From positions 1-64,000 of the forward strand of contig NZ_FOXV01000012.1 of NCBI RefSeq assembly GCF_900115815.1: a stretch of 64,000 nt of DNA. The letters run 5' to 3'. The notes under the pieces are model-generated. The model did no database searches, had not been told where the DNA came from, and saw only the letters and a list, made by a program, of their open reading frames with translations. This DNA is from Roseivivax halotolerans (GTDB taxonomy: Bacteria > Pseudomonadota > Alphaproteobacteria > Rhodobacterales > Rhodobacteraceae). Positions 16,297 to 24,983 of the stretch are shown here, in pieces; the stretch's first letter is position 1, and each line of letters begins with the position of its first letter. The translations under genes and the position numbers were made by a program.

Positions 16297-16680
16297 TCAG
16301 CTTTGGGCCTGGTCCGGCGCGAGCGGGCCGTCGTCTGCCTGACCTCGCGTTGCCCAGACCTTGTCTTCGGGTGGCGGAGGCGGCGTCTCGCAGGTGCCGC
16401 GATGGAGATGGACCTTGGAGACGAAATGCGCCGAGATCGGGGCCGTGACGAACAGGAACGCCATAACCAGGATTTCGTGCACGGAATCGATACCGGTCGT
16501 GAAGGAATGCAGGATCGAGGCCATGATCAGCGCCCCGATCCCAAGCGTGCCGGCCTTTGTCGGGGCGTGCAGTCGCTTCATCGGGTCGTCGAGCTTCAGA
16601 AGGCCGTAGGAGCCGACCAGCGTGAAGAGCGCACCGACAAGGAGCGCGATGGCGGAGACGATTTCGAGGATCGCTATCAT
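16297..16680 (-). CDS. phaG: Mrp/Pha cation:proton antiporter subunit G
   Basis: 127 residues with three membrane helices in the first ~95 residues; LLVGALFTLVGSYGLLKLDDPMKRLHAPTKAGTLG is the MnhG/PhaG signature. The tail (residues ~100-127) is polar and proline-rich. It is the last gene of the pha operon, and its ATG overlaps the phaF stop by four bases. The complex exchanges monovalent cations for protons across the inner membrane. Confidence 0.92.
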   Translation of the reverse strand: MIAILEIVSAIALLVGALFTLVGSYGLLKLDDPMKRLHAPTKAGTLGIGALIMASILHSFTTGIDSVHEILVMAFLFVTAPISAHFVSKVHLHRGTCETPPPPPEDKVWATRGQADDGPLAPDQAQS

Positions 16681-16961
16681 TCGATGATGTCCCCTCTCAG
16701 CTTGAAGCGCGCATAGGCGACGGTCGAGACGAAACCCAGCATCGCGAAGATCAGCGCGCCTTCGAAATAGACCTCCGATCCTTCGGCAACGCCCAAAAGC
16801 ACGATCAGGCCAATTGCGTTTATGACCATCGTGTCGAGCGCGAGGATCCGATCACCGGTATTGGGACCCTTGACCAGCCGCACCATGGCAAGGACCTGGC
16901 TCACCGCGACGGAGGCGATCGCGATAAGAAGGCACCATTCGAAGAAACTCTCAGGATTCAT
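16677..16961 (-). CDS. phaF: Mrp/Pha cation:proton antiporter subunit F
   Basis: 94 residues, three predicted helices: CLLIAIASVAVSQVLAMVRL, DTMVINAIGLIVLLGV and ALIFAMLGFVSTVAYARF. VKGPNTGDRILALDTM is the MnhF/PhaF family signature. The gene overlaps phaE by 11 bases at its start and phaG by 4 at its end, so synthesis is coupled with the rest of the complex. Confidence 0.93.
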   Translation of the reverse strand: MNPESFFEWCLLIAIASVAVSQVLAMVRLVKGPNTGDRILALDTMVINAIGLIVLLGVAEGSEVYFEGALIFAMLGFVSTVAYARFKLRGDIIE

Positions 16962-17484
16962 ATTCGAAGATCTCCTTCAGCCGGGCCTCGTAGCGGGTCT
17001 TGATCTCGTCTCTGACAGCGTTCGGGTCGTCCGCGTCGAGCGCATGAACCAGAAGGCAGTGGCCCTCGTCGGACAGATCCGCGGACACCGTGCCGGGCGT
17101 CAGCGTGATGGTGCCCGCAAGCAGCGTGATCGCCTCGGGGGTTCTGAGATCCAGCGGGATCACCACCCAGGTCGAGCGCATGTCGGAATTGCGCTTGGTC
17201 AGAACGATCCAGGCGACGCTGACATTCGCGACAAGGATGTCCCAGATCACGAGGAAGAGGTAGCTCACCATCTTGAACGGCCGGAACCCGCGCGGGACAT
17301 GCGGCCAGTAGGGATAGGTGAAGAACGGGATCAGGATGCCAAGGATCACTCCGAGGACGATCGTGCCCGGCGCGACGGAATTGGTGATGACGCACCAGAC
17401 GACGATGAGCAGCACCGTCAGGAGCGGGTGCGGAAAGACCCGGCGCATCAGCTTGGGGCGGTCCTGTGCCTGCGACTCTGCCAT
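16951..17484 (-). CDS. phaE: Mrp/Pha cation:proton antiporter subunit E
   Basis: 177 residues: a polar N-terminus, then helices around LLTVLLIVVWCVITNSV and TIVLGVILGILIPFFTY, then the MnhE signature (SYLFLVIWDILVANVSVAWIVL) and the conserved PLDLRTPEAITLLAGTITLTPGT region. The gene sits 2 bases after the phaD stop. It is a small integral subunit of the antiporter. Confidence 0.93.
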   Translation of the reverse strand: MAESQAQDRPKLMRRVFPHPLLTVLLIVVWCVITNSVAPGTIVLGVILGILIPFFTYPYWPHVPRGFRPFKMVSYLFLVIWDILVANVSVAWIVLTKRNSDMRSTWVVIPLDLRTPEAITLLAGTITLTPGTVSADLSDEGHCLLVHALDADDPNAVRDEIKTRYEARLKEIFEYES

Positions 17485-17486
17485 GC

Positions 17487-19169
17487 TCAGTTGCCTCCCT
17501 CTTCAACGGCGGGCTCCTCGGCTGCGTCCTCGCCTGCAAGCGCGCCCTCCTCGCCGCTGTGGTCGTCCTTCTTGTAGCCGAGCGCGTTGCCGCCTTCCTT
17601 GATCTCCTTGCCCTCCGTGTCGAGCACGACGGAGATGTAGGGCTCCGGCGACTGCAATTGCTGCGCCGTGGCGCGGAAGAACGCTGTGGCCGGCCCGGCA
17701 AGAGCGGTATGGACGCCGATCAGCGCGACCAATCCGCCGATCGCGACGAGCGGCAGTGCCTTCAGCGGCGCGCTCGGATAGTCGGGCTTGCTGTCGACAT
17801 TGTCCTGCTCACTGCGCGGATCGTCCTGCATCTCTCCGGCGATCTGGCGTGACTTCCAGAAGACGATGGTGCCCGCCCGCGCAAAGCCAACAACCGCGAC
17901 AAGCGAGGAGCCGAGGATGGCCGCCCAGGCCCAGACCACGAGGTCGGTCGAATAGGCCGCGTCGAGGATCAGCAGCTTGCCGATGAAGCCCGAAAGCGGC
18001 GGCAGACCGGTCATCGCGATGGCAGCGGCAAAGAAGAGACCGGCCAGCATCGCATTGCCGCGGATCGGTGTGGAGGCGTAAAGGCGCAGTCCTGCACCGC
18101 CTCTGTGGGTCAGCACGAAGTCGGCGATCATGAAGAGTGCCGCCGTCGCCAGTGTCGAATGCACGATGTAATAGAGGCCCGCGGTGATCCCTGCTTCGGT
18201 GAAGATCGAGATGGCGATCGTCACCATGCCCATCGACCCGATCACGGAGAAGGCGATCAGCCGGTCGAGCTTCCATGCGCCGAGCACCCCGATCATGCCG
18301 ATCACGAGCCCGACAAGACCAAGCGGCATCAGCCACGCCCCGTGCAGTCCCTCGAAGAGCGGCGCATCTGCGGGGAAGACCAGCGTGTAGATGCGGAGGA
18401 TCGCGTAGGCACCGACCTTGGTCATGATCGCAAAGAGCGCGGCAACGGGACCGGGCGCCTCCGAATAGGAGGACGGCAGCCAGAAATGCACCGGCGCGAT
18501 CGCCGCCTTGATGCCGAAGACGATGATCAGGAGGACGGCCGCGACACGGATGCCAGAGCTTTCATCGGGCGAGATCGCCGCCACCCGTTGGGCAAGATCG
18601 GCCATGTTGAGCGTGCCCGTCTCAGCGTAGATCGTGCCGAGCGCGAAGAGGAAAAGCGTCGAGCCCAGAAGGTTGTAGAGCACGTATTGCGTGCCCGCCT
18701 TCATCCGCTTCGCGCCTCCGCCATGGATCATCAGGCCATAGGAGGCGATGAGCAGCACTTCGAAAAAGACGAAGAGGTTGAAGACGTCGCCGGTCAGGAA
18801 CGCACCGTTGATCCCCATGAGCTGGAACTGGAACAGCGCATGGAAATGCCTTCCCCTCTCGTCCCAATTGGTGCCGATCGCATACATCAGAACCGAGAGC
18901 GACAGAACGCTCGTCAGTAGCAGCATCGTCGTCGAAAGCCGGTCGGCGACAAGAACGATACCGAACGGCGCGGCCCAGTCGCCAAGCTGGTAAAGCGTCA
19001 GCGTGCCGTCCGAGGCATTGACGAAAAGTGCCAGCGAAATGACCAGCAATGCGACCGCCCCGCCAAGAGAGACGGTGCGCTGGATATCGCGATGGAAACG
19101 CGCGGCGAGCACGATGAACGCCGCGAGCAGGCCCGGCAACAGGACGGGGGCGATGATCCAGTGGCTCAT
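17487..19169 (-). CDS. phaD: Mrp/Pha cation:proton antiporter subunit D
   Basis: 560 residues, an ND2/ND4-like proton-translocating membrane subunit with about 14 helices. Typical motifs are FNLFVFFEVLLIASYGLM, IKAAIAPVHFWLPSSYSEAPGPVAALF and LIAFSVIGSMGMVT, with conserved Lys and Glu residues in helices as in complex I antiporter subunits. The last ~70 residues are a charged soluble extension (GKEIKEGGNALGYKKDDHS...) beyond the usual family end. The ATG overlaps the phaC stop by four bases. Confidence 0.94.
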   Translation of the reverse strand: MSHWIIAPVLLPGLLAAFIVLAARFHRDIQRTVSLGGAVALLVISLALFVNASDGTLTLYQLGDWAAPFGIVLVADRLSTTMLLLTSVLSLSVLMYAIGTNWDERGRHFHALFQFQLMGINGAFLTGDVFNLFVFFEVLLIASYGLMIHGGGAKRMKAGTQYVLYNLLGSTLFLFALGTIYAETGTLNMADLAQRVAAISPDESSGIRVAAVLLIIVFGIKAAIAPVHFWLPSSYSEAPGPVAALFAIMTKVGAYAILRIYTLVFPADAPLFEGLHGAWLMPLGLVGLVIGMIGVLGAWKLDRLIAFSVIGSMGMVTIAISIFTEAGITAGLYYIVHSTLATAALFMIADFVLTHRGGAGLRLYASTPIRGNAMLAGLFFAAAIAMTGLPPLSGFIGKLLILDAAYSTDLVVWAWAAILGSSLVAVVGFARAGTIVFWKSRQIAGEMQDDPRSEQDNVDSKPDYPSAPLKALPLVAIGGLVALIGVHTALAGPATAFFRATAQQLQSPEPYISVVLDTEGKEIKEGGNALGYKKDDHSGEEGALAGEDAAEEPAVEEGGN

Positions 19170-19534
19170 TGCCCGGCCTCCTTTCCGCCGACGCGGGTCG
19201 TGTCGAGATGATCGGCGGCATCGTTCACGCGGTCATCGTCACCGGCCAGATATGCGCCGAGCGCGATCACGACGACCACAGCGGTCATGCCGAAGGAAAT
19301 GACGATCGCCGTCAGGACGAGCGCCTGGGGCAGCGGGTCGGCGTAGTTTTCCATCCCGTCGCGCAGGATCGGAGCCGCGCCGACGGTGAGCCGACCGCTC
19401 GCGAAGAGAAAGACGTTCACCGCATAGGTGAGAAGCGCGACACCGATGATGACCGGGAAGGTCCGCAATCGGGTGACAAGGTAGAGCCCCGCCGCGGTCA
19501 GGACGCCCACGGCGCTTGCAACGATCAGTTCCAT
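19166..19534 (-). CDS. phaC: Mrp/Pha cation:proton antiporter subunit C
   Basis: 122 residues, three helices, NuoK-like: VGVLTAAGLYLVTRL, IIGVALLTYAVNVFLFASGRL and the conserved DPLPQALVLTAIVISFGMTAVVVV. The start MELIVAS follows the end of phaA by one base; the longer upstream frame lies inside phaA and is rejected. The symbol denotes the pha antiporter gene and not the PHA synthase gene of the same name. Confidence 0.93.
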   Translation of the reverse strand: MELIVASAVGVLTAAGLYLVTRLRTFPVIIGVALLTYAVNVFLFASGRLTVGAAPILRDGMENYADPLPQALVLTAIVISFGMTAVVVVIALGAYLAGDDDRVNDAADHLDTTRVGGKEAGQ

Positions 19535-19535
19535 G

Positions 19536-22412
19536 TCAGGCCCCTCCCTCTGCGCGTTGGTCCCGTGAAGGGTCGATATCCATCGGATGCTCCGGATCGC
19601 GCGTATCGGACCGGCGTGCAAGTCGCGAGAAGCTCTCGAGCGAGAGCATGACCGCGCCGACCACGGCCAGGAAGACGCCCAGATCGAAGAAGAGCGCCGA
19701 GGCGACCTCGAAGGCCTCGAGACCGGGCAATTTCACGTAGCCGAAGCTCGAGGTCAGGAATTCGCGCCCGGCGAACCAGGCACCGATCCCGGTCAGACCC
19801 GCCGCCAGAACGCCAGAACCGATGATCGCATGGTAAGGGTAGCGCTGCCGGTCCGTCGCCCAGGCAAACCCCGATGCCAGGTATTGCATGACAACCGCCA
19901 CCGCGACGACGAGCCCGGCGATGAAGCCGCCGCCCGGCTGGTTGTGCCCGCGCAGGAAGATGTAGACGCCCACCATCAGAACGATCGGCATCATGACCCG
20001 CGTCAGCACGACCATCATCAGCGGATGCCTGTCGCCCGCGAGCGGCTTGTCAGGCACACGGTTCAGAAGCCGTGCACGCACCGGCCCGGACAGCAGAGCC
20101 TCGGTCAGCGCGTAGATGACGAGCGCGGCAATGCCGAGCACGATGATCTCGCCGAACGTGTCAAAGCCCCGGAAATCGACGAGGATCACGTTCACGACGT
20201 TCGTGCCGCCGCCGCCGTAATAGCTGTTTTCGAGGTGATAGGACGAGATCGGCGTCTCTACCGCCGTCCGGCGCAGGAGATGATAGCACAGCCCCCCTGC
20301 CCCGAGACCACCGAGGATCGCGACTGTTCCATCGAAGAGCCGCTGCATCGGCGTCGATTCCTTCGGGGTCCAGTCGGGCAGGAAGTTGAGCGCGAGCAAC
20401 ATCAGGATGATCGTCACCACCTCGACGGAGATCTGCGTCATCGCAAGGTCGGGCGCGGAGAAATAGGCGAAGCCGACCGACACCATCGTGCCGATGATGC
20501 CCATGAGGATGAGTGCGAGGAGGCGGTTGTGATGGGTGGCGACCAGCACGACCGTCGCCACGACCAGCATCAGCCAGCCGAGCGCAGAGGCCAGGTTCGG
20601 CCAGGCAAAGGGCAAGGCTGGCGCACCGACTTCGCCGGTCATCCAGGCATGTCCGGCCGCCGCGATGATCGCGAGCGCCAGGATCGCCGCATAGCGCGTG
20701 AATGCGCCGTCATGCAGCCCGCCCGTCAGGCCGCGCGCGAAGGAGATCGCGCCGGCGATGATGCCGTCGAAGATGGTCTTGGCCTCTGGACGCGGGGTCT
20801 TGTCCCAGCCCGCCTGCAAGCCGCGATGCAGGCCCAGCAGGATAAGACCGCCGACAACCGCGACCGCCGACATCATCAACGGGATGTTCACGCCGTGCCA
20901 GATCGCCAGGTGATAGTCCGGCACCTCCGCGACACCGCCCAAGACCGCGCCGGTCACGAACTTCACGAAGGGCTCGACGAGAAACGGCAGCACGCCGATC
21001 CCCACCACGAGCACCGTTAGGAACGCCGGCGGCAGCCACATGCCCTTGTTGGGATCATGCGGGTGCGAGGGATAATCGTCGCGCGTCTTGCCAAGGAAAG
21101 TGTGGGCGATGAAGCGGAAGGAATAGGCCGCCGAGAACAGCGCGCCGAAGGTCGCGAGCGCGGGCACCAGCCATTCCGGGCCGAAAAGCTGCGTCTCGAG
21201 AGCTTCCTTCAACATCATCTCCTTGGAGATGAAACCGTTCATGAGCGGGATGCCCGCCATCGACAATGCGGCGATGATCGCGATGGTCGCGGTGACCGGC
21301 ATCAGGTGCCGGAGCCCTCCGAGGCGACGAATGTCCCGCGTATGCGCTTCGTGATCGACGATACCCGCCGACATGAAGAGCGCCGCCTTGAAGGTCGCGT
21401 GGTTGAGAATGTGAAACACCGCCGTCAGCACACCGAACGCCGTGCCCGTACCGAGGAGCATGGTGATCAGGCCCAGATGCGAGACCGTCGAGAAGGCGAG
21501 GATCGCTTTGAGATCGTGCTTGAAGAAGGAGATCACCGCACCGAGGCACATCGTGATGAGCCCCGCCCCGGTCACGAGGTAGAACCATTCGGGCGTACCC
21601 GAAAGCGCGGGCCACAGCCGCGCCATCAGGAAGATGCCCGCCTTCACCATCGTCGCCGAGTGCAGATAGGCCGAGACCGGCGTCGGCGCCGCCATCGCGT
21701 GCGGCAGCCAGAAGTGGAACGGGAATTGCGCGGACTTCGTGAAACACCCCAAGAGGATCAGGACGAGCGCGGTCGTGTAAAGCTCCGAGGCTTGGATCGC
21801 ATCGCGCGCCGCGATGATGTCGGAAATCCGGTAGCTGCCCGCGATCTGCCCCAGGATGATCGCGCCGCCGATCATCGCAAGACCGCCCATCCCGGTCACG
21901 GCCAGGGCCATCCGCGCGCCTTGCCGGCCTTCGGGCAGGTGCTTCCAATACCCGATCAGCAGGAAGGAAGAGAGCGAGGTCAGCTCCCAGAAGATCAGCA
22001 AAAGCAGTATGTTGTCAGACAGAACGATCCCCACCATCGCGCCCTGGAAGAGCAGCAGGTAGGTGAAGAATTCGCCCATGTGATCTTCGCGCGAGAGGTA
22101 GTAGCGCCCGTAGATGATGATGAGACAGCCGATCCCGAGGATCAGCGCGGCGAAGAAGAAGCCCAAGGGATCGAGCCAAAGCTCAAGATTGAGGCCGAGG
22201 GCCGGAATCCAGTCGATCCGAGTGGTGATCGTCTGACCGCTCCAGATCTCCGGCAGGCGGGTCAGCAATCCGATCAACGCGGTCAGGGTCACGGCCAGCG
22301 TGACGCTCGCACAGGCTTTCCGACCCGCGCCATACATCAGGCCAGGCAGCAGAGCGCCAAGAAACGGCAGCGCGACGATCAAGAATAGCGACACGATGTC
22401 CCCCGGTCCCAT
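19536..22412 (-). CDS. phaA: Mrp/Pha cation:proton antiporter subunit A (fused A-B)
   Basis: 958 residues, the largest subunit. Residues ~1-650 are the ND5-like proton-pumping part (TSLSSFLLIGYWKHLPEGRQGA, FPFHFWLPHAMAAPTPVSAYLHSATMVKAG, STVSHLGLI as separate motifs). A DUF4040-like segment follows, then an MnhB-like C-terminal domain (~800-935; TRVMMPIVLMVGVYIFLRGHNQPGGGFIAGL). The A-B fusion is the normal alphaproteobacterial pha arrangement. It starts the six-gene operon; 333 bases separate it from the divergent rhodanese. A GTG six codons inside has a better-placed GGGGGA site and is a possible alternative start. Confidence 0.94.
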   Translation of the reverse strand: MGPGDIVSLFLIVALPFLGALLPGLMYGAGRKACASVTLAVTLTALIGLLTRLPEIWSGQTITTRIDWIPALGLNLELWLDPLGFFFAALILGIGCLIIIYGRYYLSREDHMGEFFTYLLLFQGAMVGIVLSDNILLLLIFWELTSLSSFLLIGYWKHLPEGRQGARMALAVTGMGGLAMIGGAIILGQIAGSYRISDIIAARDAIQASELYTTALVLILLGCFTKSAQFPFHFWLPHAMAAPTPVSAYLHSATMVKAGIFLMARLWPALSGTPEWFYLVTGAGLITMCLGAVISFFKHDLKAILAFSTVSHLGLITMLLGTGTAFGVLTAVFHILNHATFKAALFMSAGIVDHEAHTRDIRRLGGLRHLMPVTATIAIIAALSMAGIPLMNGFISKEMMLKEALETQLFGPEWLVPALATFGALFSAAYSFRFIAHTFLGKTRDDYPSHPHDPNKGMWLPPAFLTVLVVGIGVLPFLVEPFVKFVTGAVLGGVAEVPDYHLAIWHGVNIPLMMSAVAVVGGLILLGLHRGLQAGWDKTPRPEAKTIFDGIIAGAISFARGLTGGLHDGAFTRYAAILALAIIAAAGHAWMTGEVGAPALPFAWPNLASALGWLMLVVATVVLVATHHNRLLALILMGIIGTMVSVGFAYFSAPDLAMTQISVEVVTIILMLLALNFLPDWTPKESTPMQRLFDGTVAILGGLGAGGLCYHLLRRTAVETPISSYHLENSYYGGGGTNVVNVILVDFRGFDTFGEIIVLGIAALVIYALTEALLSGPVRARLLNRVPDKPLAGDRHPLMMVVLTRVMMPIVLMVGVYIFLRGHNQPGGGFIAGLVVAVAVVMQYLASGFAWATDRQRYPYHAIIGSGVLAAGLTGIGAWFAGREFLTSSFGYVKLPGLEAFEVASALFFDLGVFLAVVGAVMLSLESFSRLARRSDTRDPEHPMDIDPSRDQRAEGGA

Positions 22413-22745
22413 TTGACAGACAGTTTCCCGTTTCTGCGAAACTTTCGCACGAGCCTCAAGCGAAACAGGACAGTTTTTCCTTATCTCGCGGGAGATATGG
22501 ATCGACGTTTTCGTGAGTCACCCGAAATCGTGTCTGAAAAGAACGTCGTTTGCGAAAGCGGGGCAAGTGCGAGACGCGCGTCTGGCGCGAAGCCGTGCGA
22601 ATGGAGCGGCTTCTCCGACTTCGATGTCCGGATCGAACGCGCGTTTCCCGGCGACCCTGCCCTGCGCGGCCTGCCGGACTTGAAACCGGGCGCAATCTCG
22701 CCAATTCGCATGGAAACAGCACTCGCCCCACTCATGGAGGATCGC
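22413..22745. other. Divergent promoter region between phaA and the rhodanese gene
   Basis: 333 bases without a supported gene. An open frame continues upstream from the rhodanese, but it is not coding-like, and the rhodanese start is fixed by its signal peptide and GGAGG. A relatively AT-rich stretch at ~22430-22500 is the likely pha promoter; no motif is secure. Confidence 0.45.
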
Positions 22746-23675
22746 ATGACCCGTATCGCTCTGACTTCGACGCTCGCCCTTCTCGCCGCGCCCGCGATGG
22801 CCGCGATCGAGGGGCCGCTTGTCGCGCCCGCCGATCTTGAAGCCGAGCTCGGCTCGGACATCCAGATCCTCGACATCCGCGCCGAGGGCGAGGACGGGTT
22901 CGCGGGCGGACATATCGAAGGCGCAGTGAACGCGCCCTATGGTCTTTTCCGTGGCCCCGCCGAGAACCCCGGCCAGATCGTTCCCGCGGATCAGCTGACC
23001 GAAACCTTCCGACAGCTGGGGCTCGAGACCGATCAGCCGGTCGTCGTGACCTACCAGGGTGAAAGCGTCACCGATTTCGGCGCCGCGGCGCGCGTCTACT
23101 GGACCCTGAAGTCGAGCGGGTTCGAGGAAATCGCGATCCTCAATGGCGGTCTCACCGCCTGGACCGAGGCAGGATACGCATTGTCCACCGACGCCGTACA
23201 GCCGGAGCCCTCCGACATCACCGTCACCTGGGATGACAGCTGGACCGCGAGCGTCGAGGATGTGCAAGCCGCCATCGACGGCGAGACCGATACGACGCTC
23301 GTCGATGCGCGGCCCGAGAGCTTCTGGAACGGCCAGCAATCGCACGCTGCCGCCGCGCGGCCCGGCACGCTGCCGCAATCGCAGTATTTCGTGCATTCGA
23401 GCTGGTTCTCGGACGGCCCCACCATCATCGACGCCTCGGCGGCGCAAAGCCTCGCCGAAGAGAACGACCTTGCGGGCGCGGACGGCCTGATCTCCTTCTG
23501 CAATACCGGCCACTGGGCCGCGACCAACTGGTTCGCCCTGTCCGAACTTGCAGGCGCCGAGAATGTAAAACTCTACCCCGAAAGCATGGTCGGCTGGTCG
23601 AATGCGGGCTATGAGATGGCCAACGTTCCGGGGCCGCTTCGCAGCCTGTGGCTCAACATCAAGAACACGTTCTGA
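22746..23675 (+). CDS. Periplasmic two-domain sulfurtransferase (rhodanese)
   Basis: 309 residues with a signal peptide (MTRIALTSTLALLAAPAMA). Two rhodanese domains follow. The first (ILDIRAEGEDGFAGGHIEGAVNAPY) has no cysteine at the active-site loop (TYQGESVTDFG) and is structural. The second carries the catalytic Cys in SFCNTGHWA. The protein would move sulfane sulfur, for example from thiosulfate, in the periplasm. TGGAGGATCGC precedes the ATG. It is followed 3 bases later by a YeeE/YedE transporter, so periplasmic sulfur handling is linked to uptake. Confidence 0.9.
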   Translation: MTRIALTSTLALLAAPAMAAIEGPLVAPADLEAELGSDIQILDIRAEGEDGFAGGHIEGAVNAPYGLFRGPAENPGQIVPADQLTETFRQLGLETDQPVVVTYQGESVTDFGAAARVYWTLKSSGFEEIAILNGGLTAWTEAGYALSTDAVQPEPSDITVTWDDSWTASVEDVQAAIDGETDTTLVDARPESFWNGQQSHAAAARPGTLPQSQYFVHSSWFSDGPTIIDASAAQSLAEENDLAGADGLISFCNTGHWAATNWFALSELAGAENVKLYPESMVGWSNAGYEMANVPGPLRSLWLNIKNTF

Positions 23676-23678
23676 TCC

Positions 23679-24812
23679 ATGTCCACCGCAACGACCCCCG
23701 AGGCTGGCACGGCGCCGGCCTCCTCGCTTCTCACCCGCACCGGCCTCGTGGCCGGTGCGCTCGTTCTGGCGCTTATCGTCGCGGCCTTCGTCGGCGCGCG
23801 GTATGGCCTGCTCCTGCTGATCGGTCTCGGCTTCGGCATCGTGCTTGAAGGTTTCCGTTTCGGCTTTGCCGGGCCGTGGCGGCAGATGATCACCAAGCGC
23901 GATCCGGGCGGCACTCTGGCGCAACTGCTCTCCATCGCGCTCGTCGCCATCGTCGCGATCCCGCTTCTCGCGGATGCAGGCGGCACGCTCGTGGGCGCGC
24001 GCGCGCCAGTGGGCTTTGCCATGGTCGGCGGCGCGTTCGTCTTCGGGGCCTGCATGCAGATCGTCATGGGCTGCGGCTCGGGCACGCTGGTCAATGCCGG
24101 CAGCGGCAACCCGGTGAGCCTTCTGGCCCTGCCCTTCTTCGCCATCGGCAGCTTCGCCGGCGCCTATCACCTTCTGTGGTGGACCGAGCTGGGCACCCTG
24201 CCGCTGATCGCCTTCGACGGCACCTCGGGTCTCGTGGTGACGCTGGGGCTGCTGGCGGCGTCGGCGGGGCTGCTCCTGTTCCTCGCGGCACCCGGCACGC
24301 GGCGCATCCCGCGCCGCCTCTGGATCGCGGCGGCACTTCTCGCGGGTTTGGCGCTTCTCAACCTCGTTGTCGCGGGCCAGCCCTGGGGCGTGGTCTACGG
24401 GCTGGGCCTCTGGGCCGCGAAGGGTGCGACGGCGCTTGGCGCGGATATCAGCGCGTCGAGTTTCTGGGGCACGCCCGGCAACATGGAGCGCGTGAGCCAG
24501 AGCCTTCTGACCGACGTCACCTCGCTCACCAATCTCGGCATCATCGGCGGCGCGTTCCTCGTCGCCGTCTGGCGGAGCGGTCTCGGCCAGGGCCTTCCCG
24601 ACCTGCCGAAACGCGCCTGGGTCGCCACGGTGATCGCGGGCTTCCTCTTGGGCTATTCCTCGCGGATCGCGTTCGGGTGCAACGTGGGTGCGTTCTTCTC
24701 GGGCATCTCGACGGGTTCGCTGCACGGCTGGGCCTGGTTCGTGGCGGCCTTCGGCGGCGCGTTCGTCGGAGTGAAGCTGCGCCCGGTCCTCGGGCTGGAG
24801 GGTCGGCGATGA
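23679..24812 (+). CDS. YeeE/YedE (TsuA-type) sulfur-compound transporter
   Basis: 377 residues with about nine or ten hydrophobic helices. Conserved cysteine motifs of the YeeE/YedE family are present: GACMQIVMGCGSGTLVN near the middle and AFGCNVGAFFSGISTGS near the end. In TsuA these cysteines relay thiosulfate through the membrane. A co-directional periplasmic rhodanese directly upstream supports thiosulfate or a related sulfur compound as substrate (inference). Confidence 0.88.
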   Translation: MSTATTPEAGTAPASSLLTRTGLVAGALVLALIVAAFVGARYGLLLLIGLGFGIVLEGFRFGFAGPWRQMITKRDPGGTLAQLLSIALVAIVAIPLLADAGGTLVGARAPVGFAMVGGAFVFGACMQIVMGCGSGTLVNAGSGNPVSLLALPFFAIGSFAGAYHLLWWTELGTLPLIAFDGTSGLVVTLGLLAASAGLLLFLAAPGTRRIPRRLWIAAALLAGLALLNLVVAGQPWGVVYGLGLWAAKGATALGADISASSFWGTPGNMERVSQSLLTDVTSLTNLGIIGGAFLVAVWRSGLGQGLPDLPKRAWVATVIAGFLLGYSSRIAFGCNVGAFFSGISTGSLHGWAWFVAAFGGAFVGVKLRPVLGLEGRR

Positions 24813-24979
24813 GAACGCGCAGACTGACAGCCGGACTGACGGTGCTGTTCATCGCCGCGCTTCTGATCTTCGATCAGGCGCAAAGCGAGCCGGTGAACCG
24901 CTTCCAGCAGCCAGCGACCATCGCGCTCGGATCAGGCCAGGCGGCGGGCGGCGCGCATTGCGCGGCCCTGCCCGACTAG
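24809..24979 (+). CDS. Small exported protein of unknown function
   Basis: 56 residues. The ATG overlaps the transporter stop codon (ATGA), so the frame is very likely translated by coupling. The N-terminus is a hydrophobic signal or anchor segment (LTAGLTVLFIAALLIFDQAQS); the remaining ~30 residues are soluble, contain one cysteine (GAHCAALPD) and match nothing I know. Its position suggests an accessory role in the rhodanese-YeeE system. Confidence 0.6.
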   Translation: MRTRRLTAGLTVLFIAALLIFDQAQSEPVNRFQQPATIALGSGQAAGGAHCAALPD

Positions 24980-24983
24980 CGCT

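Noticed and set aside
22518-24725. A 735-codon minus-strand frame across rhodanese and YeeE genes
   Set aside because: It crosses two well-supported genes and an intergenic region, and its composition is typical of an antisense shadow.
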